Assembly (NCBI RefSeq): GCF_000744735.1
Contig: NZ_JQMM01000001.1
Span: 372,001-436,000 of the forward strand
Source: Porticoccus hydrocarbonoclasticus MCTG13d
Lineage (GTDB): Bacteria; Pseudomonadota; Gammaproteobacteria; Pseudomonadales; Porticoccaceae
Reading direction: 5' to 3'
DNA length: 64,000 nt
Shown: piece after piece, positions 57,466 through 64,000 of the stretch
Position numbering within the stretch: position 1 is the first letter of the stretch
How the letters are laid out: every line of letters starts with the position of its first letter
Position numbers and translations under genes: made by a program
The notes under the pieces: model-generated
What the model saw: only the letters and a program-made list of their open reading frames with translations
Database searches by the model: none
Told to the model about the DNA's origin: nothing

Positions 57466-58182
57466 CTACGGAAACATGACTTCAAGACCGTCCAACACCA
57501 AATCTCTAACATAAATGCAATCTCCACCCAGAGCACCGATGAGCGCGGAGCCGTCTCCACCAGTGACGATGACTTTTACGGGCTGTGTATTTGTCTGCAA
57601 GGTCGCCCTTGATGCCTCAATCAGTGTCTTGATCATCAAATATGCGCCATGACTTACCGCTTCACCAGTTGTTTTCCCCGGCAAACAATCCGCAATCGAA
57701 AGAGGCTCAAGCCGAATATTACTGGTTCCCCGATTAAGCGATTGATAAATCATCGAGAACCCGGGCACGATGTAGCCGCCGAGGTGATAACCTTGCCCAT
57801 TGAGCAAATCCACCGTGATAGCCGTACCTGCATCCACGACGACACAGGCACCTTTAAACTGATCTCGCACAGCCAGCAGCGCCAGCCAGCGATCCACCCC
57901 CATGGATGAAGGCTCAAGATAACCGCAGTGCACTCCTGCGGCTTCACGGGTGGTTCTGGCCTGCTGCAATCGGCACCCCCACTGGGCTGCCTGCTTCTCA
58001 AGCTCCTCAACGACAGTCCTGCCACCTACACTGGAAAGACGAATTCGAGTGGGAAGCCCCTCTGTTTCAACCGCCGCCAGCAGAGTTTTGATATCTGTGA
58101 CCGGCGGCTTGCAATCAGGCACTCCATTCTTGACGACTCGCCATTTGATTCGACTGTTTCCTGTGTCGATGTCGATAATCAT
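57466..58182 (-). CDS. coaX: Type III pantothenate kinase CoaX
   Basis: 238 residues of the ASKHA fold. 'IDIDTGNSRIKWR' is the phosphate-binding start, 'GVDRWLALLA' and 'CVVVDAGTAITVDLL' follow, and 'VIVTGGDG' lies near the end. It performs the first step of coenzyme A synthesis. The ATG overlaps the birA stop as ATGA, so the two are coupled. Confidence 0.94.
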   Translation of the reverse strand: MIIDIDTGNSRIKWRVVKNGVPDCKPPVTDIKTLLAAVETEGLPTRIRLSSVGGRTVVEELEKQAAQWGCRLQQARTTREAAGVHCGYLEPSSMGVDRWLALLAVRDQFKGACVVVDAGTAITVDLLNGQGYHLGGYIVPGFSMIYQSLNRGTSNIRLEPLSIADCLPGKTTGEAVSHGAYLMIKTLIEASRATLQTNTQPVKVIVTGGDGSALIGALGGDCIYVRDLVLDGLEVMFP

Positions 58183-59147
58183 CCTGCGCTCCTGACACTG
58201 ATTTCGCCACCACTGAAAAGCTTGATCTCTTCACCAACCTCCAGTTTCAATGCCCCGCTCTCGTCCACGCCTCTGGCAATACCCTGAATCGTTTTATTCA
58301 TCAGCAACAGGCTGACTTCTTTGTCGGCATTGATATCAGATTGCAACCACTCCTCACGATAGGCTTCAAATCCAACCTCATGAAAATTTGCCAGCAAGGC
58401 CATCATTTCTTCAATGATGGCGGCAGCCAATCCATTTCGACTTACCGGCTGCCCCGATACTGAGCGGATGTCTGTCCACGGCTGATCGATAAGTTTACCG
58501 TTTTTATCGGACATACCCAGATTGATACCAACGCCCACAACCACTTGGCAGAAGCCGGAGGGGTCACCCAGAATCTCCAACAAAATCCCGCCCACCTTTT
58601 TGTTTTCCAGGAATAAATCGTTCGGCCATTTGAACATCAGCCCATCGACGCCACAGGACTTAATGGCACGCCTTACGGCCACACCAACCGCAAGACTCAG
58701 ACCTTCTAGCACCTGCACACCACCGTCATACCCCCAGCCCAGGGAGAGATAGATATTCCTGCCAAAGGGGCTTACCCACTGTCTTCCCCGCCGTCCACGA
58801 CCTGCTGTTTGCTGCTCGGCAAGCACGATCAGACCGGTGGCATCACCCCGCTCAGCTGCATGTCGAACCAGATCATTGGTTGAGGACACAGACGACTCAA
58901 TTCGCAGTTCCTTGATAAGCGACCCGGAAGTCTGCGAAAGACTGTGGATCAGTGTATTTTTATCGAATAATTCCAGCTCTGTCATAAGACAGTAGCCGCA
59001 ACCTCGGTGTGATTTAACATCAAGGCCCATTTGCTCGATTTTCTGTATTTGTTTCCAGACCGCCGCTCTTGAAATACCCAGCAGCCTGCCAAGTTCCTCA
59101 CCCGAGTGAAAATGGCCATCACAAAGTATTTTCAGCAAACTATTCAT
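58179..59147 (-). CDS. birA: Biotin-protein ligase / biotin operon repressor BirA
   Basis: 322 residues. An N-terminal winged-helix domain (1-60, 'EELGRLLGISRAAVWKQIQK') means it can also act as a repressor. The ligase domain carries the biotinyl-AMP loop 'GRGRRGRQWVSPFGRNIYLS' and 'KWPNDLFLENKKVGGIL'. The C-terminal SH3-like domain ends with 'LFSGGEISVR'. Confidence 0.95.
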   Translation of the reverse strand: MNSLLKILCDGHFHSGEELGRLLGISRAAVWKQIQKIEQMGLDVKSHRGCGYCLMTELELFDKNTLIHSLSQTSGSLIKELRIESSVSSTNDLVRHAAERGDATGLIVLAEQQTAGRGRRGRQWVSPFGRNIYLSLGWGYDGGVQVLEGLSLAVGVAVRRAIKSCGVDGLMFKWPNDLFLENKKVGGILLEILGDPSGFCQVVVGVGINLGMSDKNGKLIDQPWTDIRSVSGQPVSRNGLAAAIIEEMMALLANFHEVGFEAYREEWLQSDINADKEVSLLLMNKTIQGIARGVDESGALKLEVGEEIKLFSGGEISVRSAG

Positions 59148-59156
59148 GTGCGCCCA

Positions 59157-59957
59157 TCAAACTCCGAGATTACGCCAGATAAACCGCACACCTATGATCA
59201 GCAATAACAATGCAAAACTGCGACGAAGAATCTCACCGGGCAGTCGATGCGCGGCTCGCGCACCGACTCTCGCGAATATCGTACTGGCGACAATGATTCC
59301 AAAAAATGCCGGGAGATAAATAAACCCGATTGCCCCGTCCGGCAGATCCGGTTCACCAACACCCTGCCACCAGTATGTCAGCGCCCCACTAACCGCAATG
59401 GGCAGCCCGCAGGCAGCAGAGGTAGCCACGGCATTTTTCATCGGCACTCGCACCCAGGTTAAATACGGGACCGTGAGCGAGCCTCCACCTATCCCGAACA
59501 GGCTTGCAACAAAACCAACCACTGCACCCACCATGCTTTGCCCTGCTCGACCGGGCATATTGGCACCACCGGTAGGACTGAGCGCGAATGCCATTTTTAA
59601 CGCCACGAGACAAAGAAATATACCGAAAGCGAGTTGAAGTGCTGCGCCCGAAATACTGACCGCAAAAACAGCACCCAAAGCAGCACCAATACAAATACCG
59701 GGTGTCAACCACCCGGCAAGTGTCCACAGGACGGCACCGTGTTTGTGATGGGATAAAATTGAACTCACCGACGTCACCACGATGGTGGCCAGCGATGTAC
59801 CGATAGCCAGATGAGTCAGCACCGCCTGAGTCATACCCTGGGCTGTGAAGGTGAAGATAAGAATAGGGACGATAACAACACCACCCCCCAGACCGAACAG
59901 CCCACTGATCAGACCTGCGGTAGCACCGAGGCAAAGGTACAACAGGTAAATATCCAC
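59157..59957 (-). CDS. TauE/SafE family membrane permease
   Basis: 266 residues with about eight hydrophobic helices in two related halves, each opening with a glycine-rich stretch ('ISGLFGLGGGVVIVPIL' and 'VASLFGIGGGSLTVPYL'). This duplicated motif defines the TauE/SafE (sulfite exporter-like) family. The substrate cannot be read from sequence. The start is GTG with AGGAG 8 bases ahead. It is 9 bases before birA, so the two may share a transcript. Confidence 0.88.
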   Translation of the reverse strand: MDIYLLYLCLGATAGLISGLFGLGGGVVIVPILIFTFTAQGMTQAVLTHLAIGTSLATIVVTSVSSILSHHKHGAVLWTLAGWLTPGICIGAALGAVFAVSISGAALQLAFGIFLCLVALKMAFALSPTGGANMPGRAGQSMVGAVVGFVASLFGIGGGSLTVPYLTWVRVPMKNAVATSAACGLPIAVSGALTYWWQGVGEPDLPDGAIGFIYLPAFFGIIVASTIFARVGARAAHRLPGEILRRSFALLLLIIGVRFIWRNLGV

Positions 59958-60217
59958 GCCAACTCCTGCATATCAGACACTATTCAGCATTATGCCCGAA
60001 ATAAAAAGTGAGAGAGGCAAACGATAATACGAATAAGGTAGTTATACACGACAGACATTCAGGAGACTTTCTTGAGAAGGGCGTGACAGAAATCTTTTTT
60101 TACGGCAAGAAAGGGCCTAACTACAAAAGTGGTTTTACTTTTGAGTTTCAGCTGGAAGTGCACGCACTATCCAATGATTTAAACCTGGCCTGCGATATTC
60201 CAAAAATCATTCGAAAA

Positions 60218-62779
60218 TTATTCGCGCAAAACGTCCTCCAAAGGCGCGGGACGAGCAATTTCATAACCTTGCGCATAGTCAACACCAATCTCTATCAGAA
60301 CATCCAGAATAGCTTTGCTTTCAACATACTCCGCCACAGTCTGGAACCCCAAGGCATGCGCCAGATCGTTAATCATCTTGACCATCGTATAACTGGCCTT
60401 ATCCTTCGCTATATCTTTGACCATGGAACCATCAATTTTCAACATATCGATAGGTAAGGACTTCAGGTAAGGAAACGATGAAAAACCACTGCCGAAATCA
60501 TCCAACACAACTTGTGCACCTGTTGCCCTTATGGACTTCATGAAATAGCAAGCTTCGGCAATATTCCTAATGGTGGCGGTTTCAGTAACCTCAAACTTGA
60601 TTTTTCCAGGGGCTATAGATCCGCTTTCAAGTTCTGCAATAATAAAATCGAGCAGCGATTGATCAGCAATAGACGCACCCGACAGATTGATACTAAACCC
60701 ACCGATTTGTTGAATTCGTTTCGGGTTACACTTGATCCAGTCGAATACCTTGTTGATCACATAGCGATCCAGTCTTGCAGATTGATTGAAGCGCTCCACA
60801 GAGGGCAGGAAACTGGCCGGTGAAATTATCTCACCGGTTACGCCATCAGGGAGCCGAATCAATACCTCAAAATGACAGACTTCCCCTTTTATTTTTTCCG
60901 CATGCCGCTTTAACGGGACAATAGGCTGCAAATAAATTCTGAATAGATCATCAGCCAATGCGGCGTTAATCTTCGGCACCCAGTCAACTTCTGTTCTGTG
61001 CCGGGACACGCCTTGCGAGCCTTCATGATAAAAATGGATTCTGTTTTTTCCCTGCTCTTTTGCGCTATAACATGCCACATCAACCTGTTTGAGCAACTCC
61101 GCAGAATCATGTTCATGTCCGGATACTTCTACAATACCGATACTGGCACCAACAACATAGGATTTGTCATCCCAGACAAACTCCAACTTCTGTATGCTAT
61201 TTAATATATTGGACACTATTTTGTCTGCATGAATAGAGTCGCAATCAAATAAAATAAGACCAAACTCATCTCCACCCAGGCGAGCTGCAACGTCCTTGGC
61301 ACGGATTCCCCCCTTCAAAACCTGCCCTACACCCTTGAGCAACAGATCTCCTGCCAAGTGCCCACCGGTGTCGTTCAAGACCTTGAAATGATCAAGGTCT
61401 ATGAAACATAACGAGTGAATGGATCCATTTTGTTTGGCTGCGGACACTGCCTGATCAAGTTTTAACTCAAATGCCTTTCGGTTCGCGAGGCCTGTTAAGT
61501 GGTCGTGCGATACTTCGTATTTTAACTGTTTGGTTAGCGCCCTGGCTTTTGAGATATCTTCTTGTATACCTACAAAATTAATAGTGCAGCCGTCTTGATC
61601 CTTAATTGGAAATATCTGACTTCGTGCCCAGTAGGTACTTCCGTCTTTCCTCGCGTTTTCTAATTCACCCTGCCACTGATCACCGGCCCCAAGTTTACGC
61701 CACAGTGAGTTATAGGTTTTTTTAGGTGTATTGCCCGAACTGTTAATATTCATTTTTTTACCAATAAGCTCTTCCTGAATATAACCACTCATTTCACAGT
61801 ATCGCGGGTTAACATATTCAATTCTGGTTTCCCTGTCTGTTATAACAACCGCATTTGGGCTGGACTCCACCACAGCAGACAGTTTACTCAAGCTTTCCTG
61901 ATTACTGAGTATTTCAATTTCCGGGGCAACTCGAAGGGCGACGATCCTCAGAAGATGCCGAGCCAGCTCCGCTTGGGAAGAATCTATTGGAGCATCGTAA
62001 AGTACGTTGATCAGGCCAAGAATTTCGCCCGACGACGAATATAAGCAGACACCAACGTATGCATGCGCACACCCATCCTGTTGCGCTAGCAACAGGGTGT
62101 TCGGATATGTCTGATAGAGCTGATCGAGAATCAGACAATCATCGTTTTTAATCGTCGCATTGCAAGGCATGCCAGCTAGTGGATAACAGATGTTATCAAC
62201 GCGTTGGCTACTGGATAGAAAACTAATTGTCTGGATAGCATCTTTCGTGGCCGCCAGTTTCCCAATTGCAACCCACTGAGCTTTCAGATCACGCGCGAGG
62301 AAAAGAGCCAAGGAGTCGAAGAAATCCTGTCGAGTCTTTGAAAAACTTTCCTTCATAACGTTTATCAGTGCTCTTCGACCAACAGTCTCTGTAGTAACAT
62401 CACGTATGGTTGCAATTGTGATATTACCTTCTGGCCCAATTATCGGACTCAGGAACACCTCGACATATATTTTCTCGCCCATTCTATTAAATAGGGCGTA
62501 TTGTTTCCGGGATTTCCTCACGGGGCCAGTAGAAATTTTTTTTAGAAAAATTTCTCTGAAGCGGCTGTATAGTTGACGCAGCCTTGAAGGCAGCAGGTCT
62601 TCAACAGTCATTTCAAGAAATTCGTTTCGGTGGTAGCCAAATAATTCCTGGGCTTTCTTATTCACCTGTACGATTTTGCCATTCTCCTTAATGGCTATTA
62701 TTGGATCATGAAGAACTGCCAAAAAAGAAAGTATTGACTCTGCATGCTCAGGTTTGTGGTTCTCATAAAAGCTCTCCAC
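60218..62779 (-). CDS. PAS-GAF-PAS-GGDEF-EAL cyclic-di-GMP signalling protein
   Basis: 853 residues, no membrane helix. PAS (about 15-130), GAF-like (about 145-290), PAS with PAC (about 298-412), GGDEF (about 422-585) and EAL (about 600-850). The GGDEF motif is exact at 502-506 and the inhibitory RxxD site is intact (R493, D496). In the EAL domain the name motif reads EVL (Glu638), and the other catalytic residues are present: Asn698, Glu733, Asp760, Asp761, Lys781, Glu817 and Gln837. Both cyclase and phosphodiesterase activity are therefore possible. The start is GTG with GGGGAG upstream. It is transcribed alone. Confidence 0.92.
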   Translation of the reverse strand: MESFYENHKPEHAESILSFLAVLHDPIIAIKENGKIVQVNKKAQELFGYHRNEFLEMTVEDLLPSRLRQLYSRFREIFLKKISTGPVRKSRKQYALFNRMGEKIYVEVFLSPIIGPEGNITIATIRDVTTETVGRRALINVMKESFSKTRQDFFDSLALFLARDLKAQWVAIGKLAATKDAIQTISFLSSSQRVDNICYPLAGMPCNATIKNDDCLILDQLYQTYPNTLLLAQQDGCAHAYVGVCLYSSSGEILGLINVLYDAPIDSSQAELARHLLRIVALRVAPEIEILSNQESLSKLSAVVESSPNAVVITDRETRIEYVNPRYCEMSGYIQEELIGKKMNINSSGNTPKKTYNSLWRKLGAGDQWQGELENARKDGSTYWARSQIFPIKDQDGCTINFVGIQEDISKARALTKQLKYEVSHDHLTGLANRKAFELKLDQAVSAAKQNGSIHSLCFIDLDHFKVLNDTGGHLAGDLLLKGVGQVLKGGIRAKDVAARLGGDEFGLILFDCDSIHADKIVSNILNSIQKLEFVWDDKSYVVGASIGIVEVSGHEHDSAELLKQVDVACYSAKEQGKNRIHFYHEGSQGVSRHRTEVDWVPKINAALADDLFRIYLQPIVPLKRHAEKIKGEVCHFEVLIRLPDGVTGEIISPASFLPSVERFNQSARLDRYVINKVFDWIKCNPKRIQQIGGFSINLSGASIADQSLLDFIIAELESGSIAPGKIKFEVTETATIRNIAEACYFMKSIRATGAQVVLDDFGSGFSSFPYLKSLPIDMLKIDGSMVKDIAKDKASYTMVKMINDLAHALGFQTVAEYVESKAILDVLIEIGVDYAQGYEIARPAPLEDVLRE

Positions 62780-63138
62780 CTTCCCACTCCCCTAATCAAA
62801 CAGAATAATAATCACTGCACTGCAGACTTGAAAAAATTTTAATTATATTGACGCATATTTTAGAGCATATAAAGCGTCTTAAATGAAGATATATTGTTAA
62901 TTTAATGTGTGCAATGGCAACACAATATAACTATACCAAACCGATAAATAATATCAGAATTTATCTGGACCAATCCCAGCAGTTAGTTGTTTCCAGCCCA
63001 TCGCTCGATATGGGACTACATACAAAACCATCTTCAAATGAGCATAAAATAGAACGTTTTGGCACAAATCTAACCATTTAGACCTATATTCAATTTCTTA
63101 AACCATCATGATCTTAGTAATGTTCGTCACCAGATAGG
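62780..63138 (-). other. AT-rich region upstream of the GGDEF-EAL gene
   Basis: About 360 bases much richer in A and T than the rest of the window. The part nearest the GGDEF-EAL gene has a TATAAT hexamer at 62842-62847 (minus strand). Immediately upstream is a 29-base interrupted inverted repeat, GACGC...GCGTC (62850-62878), with inner ATAT arms. No matching -35 box is clear. I see no gene. Confidence 0.5.
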
Positions 63139-63147
63139 ATGATGAAC

Positions 63148-63246
63148 ATGAAGAAGCTATTCACTGAAAAACTTGAAACCGAGGCTGGTTCTGCGACAGC
63201 CAGCTCGCGGGAATACAACATTTCGGGCGCGATATTCTACACCTGA
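63148..63246 (+). CDS. Possible small peptide ORF (32 codons)
   Basis: An ATG with AGGA 8 bases upstream opens a frame for MKKLFTEKLETEAGSATASS and 12 further residues ending in 'FYT'. Two further in-frame ATGs lie just upstream at 63139 and 63142. No family is recognised. The clean ribosome-binding site and the basic-then-acidic start are the only support, so it may be chance. Confidence 0.2.
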   Translation: MKKLFTEKLETEAGSATASSREYNISGAIFYT

Positions 63247-63267
63247 CGAAAGAAGGACAGCGGACTT

Positions 63268-63480
63268 ATGGTCTTTGAAGCCCACCCCCTAAACACTTTG
63301 GAAGAAGGGGACACCCGGCTCAAAAAAATTGCTGTTGAAGACAACGATATTCGAGCACATACCCTGTTCGCAAGCCAGGTATTCACGCCAACGATGCAAT
63401 ACCAGCATCAACGCCTGGAAAACCGATGCAGAATAGTTATATCTAAAGCTTTAACGGAAAATTTCGGAATCAACGCATAA
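63268..63480 (+). CDS. Hypothetical 70-residue protein
   Basis: Starts MVFEAHPLNTLEEGDTRLKK with AAGGA about 9 bases ahead. Charged, no membrane segment, no recognised domain. It follows the 32-codon ORF by 21 bases on the same strand and runs toward the rRNA operon. It could be a real small gene or a relic. Confidence 0.3.
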   Translation: MVFEAHPLNTLEEGDTRLKKIAVEDNDIRAHTLFASQVFTPTMQYQHQRLENRCRIVISKALTENFGINA

Positions 63481-63651
63481 AGAAACACTGGCTCCAGGAG
63501 CTCGCCCACACCCTGAAGAATATCAGCCATTGATGCTTCGGCGACAATGAACAGCTACCACTTTAATCCAGTTTAAAATAAGGGCATAAATAAAGCATCA
63601 ACTGTCCGTTGCGACTTAGGGTGCTTACCCCATCAAACCAACTAAATTGAA

Positions 63652-63687
63652 AATAAAAAGGCCCAACCGAGCTAACGATTGGGCCTT
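63652..63687 (-). terminator. Terminator of the rRNA operon
   Basis: A 9-bp stem (AAGGCCCAA / TTGGGCCTT) with a 12-base loop is followed on the minus strand by TTTATTTT. It begins 9 bases after the 5S 3' end. Confidence 0.88.
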
Positions 63688-63696
63688 GGGATAGAA

Positions 63697-63811
63697 CCTG
63701 ACGATGACCTACTCTCACATGGGGAAACCCCACACTACCATCGGCGCTAAGCGGTTTCACTTCTGAGTTCGGGAAGGGATCAGGTGGTTCACGCTTGCTA
63801 TTGTCGTCAGG
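63697..63811 (-). rRNA. rrf: 5S ribosomal RNA
   Basis: About 115 nt. The minus strand contains the universal 5S blocks CCACCTGATCCC, CCGAACTCAGAAGTGAAA, GCGCCGATGGTAGTGTGGGG and CCCATGTGAGAGTAGG, with complementary ends CCTGACGA/TCGTCAGG. No tRNA lies between it and 23S. Confidence 0.96.
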
Positions 63812-63959
63812 AAAACTGGTTAAAGTACAAAGCAATCAGACCGGCTAAACCAGTCAATTGAAGACGACTATTGCCTTGCACTCAAATTAAGTCGATAAAA
63901 ATGTTAAAGCAGCGAGTGATTCTTGGGACACATGTCCGTAATGCAATCATTTCTATTAT

Positions 63960-64000
63960 ATGGTCAAGCCTCACGGGCAATTAGTACTGGTTAGCTCAAC
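63960..64000 (-). rRNA. rrl: 23S ribosomal RNA, 3' end (partial)
   Basis: The last 40 bases on the minus strand read GTTGAGCTAACCAGTACTAA and end in GAGGCTTGACC, the conserved 3' end of 23S rRNA. The rest lies beyond the window. The operon therefore enters from the right and ends at the terminator near 63660, beside the birA region as in pseudomonads. Confidence 0.93.

Noticed and set aside
60008..60457. 149-codon + strand frame at the end of the GGDEF-EAL gene.
   Set aside because: Two thirds of it is antisense to the EAL coding region, and the upstream part has no clear ribosome-binding site or known domain.
63148..63246. Idea that the 32-codon ORF is a ribosomal-peptide natural-product precursor.
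   Set aside because: No modifying enzyme, transporter or protease gene is adjacent, and the peptide has no known leader or core motif.
63563..63835. 90-codon minus-strand frame at the right end.
   Set aside because: It lies across the 5S rRNA and its terminator.

Overview
The window is a chromosomal housekeeping segment of a gammaproteobacterium. Gene content and order match the Pseudomonas/Cellvibrio side of the class: miaB next to a DUF1820 gene, ybeZ-ybeY-corC-lnt, leuS-lptE-holA, amgK-murU divergent from lptD-surA-pdxA-rsmA-apaG-apaH, and one continuous block from an rRNA operon through birA-coaX, tRNA-tufB, rpoBC, str, S10, spc and alpha. The cell-wall recycling pair AmgK/MurU (absent from E. 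coli), the moderate GC content and a 408-residue EF-Tu suggest a marine Pseudomonadales/Cellvibrionales-type bacterium. I cannot name the genus.

Layout. Positions 1-20972 are mostly + strand: the tail of an aminotransferase, a minus-strand DUF1820 gene, tRNA thiolation (miaB), the ybeZYX-lnt cluster (rRNA maturation, envelope ion homeostasis, lipoprotein acylation), leuS-lptE-holA, a minus-strand island (VanZ-like, murU, amgK), the lptD-surA-pdxA-rsmA-apaG-apaH chain with overlapping start and stop codons, and an AtoE-type short-chain fatty acid transporter. A membrane PAS histidine-kinase-like protein (21311-22759) converges on galE.

Positions 23965-56559 are one minus-strand information-processing supercluster. 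In transcription order it is tRNA-Thr(TGT), tRNA-Tyr, tRNA-Gly, tRNA-Thr(GGT), tuf, tRNA-Trp, secE, nusG, rplKAJL, rpoBC, rpsL, rpsG, fusA, tuf, then the S10, spc and alpha operons ending at rplQ with a clear terminator. Four strong sigma70-type promoters are visible, before the first tRNA-Thr, rpsL, rpsJ and rpsM. Three have the same TAGAAT -10 box and a CG-rich discriminator. Hairpins before rpsL, before fusA and between rplL and rpoB, and an L10-type leader before rplJ, are the visible regulatory layer.

Positions 56709-64000 hold a SPOR-like protein, coaX, birA, a TauE/SafE permease, a PAS-GAF-PAS-GGDEF-EAL protein, an AT-rich stretch with two doubtful small ORFs, and the end of an rRNA operon (5S and the 3' tip of 23S, minus strand).

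I see no prophage, insertion sequence, CRISPR array, toxin-antitoxin pair or defence island, and no clear undescribed multigene system. The best leads are a 257-nt structured spacer inside the tRNA operon, terminator-like hairpins in the str leaders, a palindrome fused to the rpsL promoter, a kinase whose ATP-binding motifs are all altered while its phospho-acceptor His remains, and an operator-like inverted repeat at the promoter of the c-di-GMP protein.
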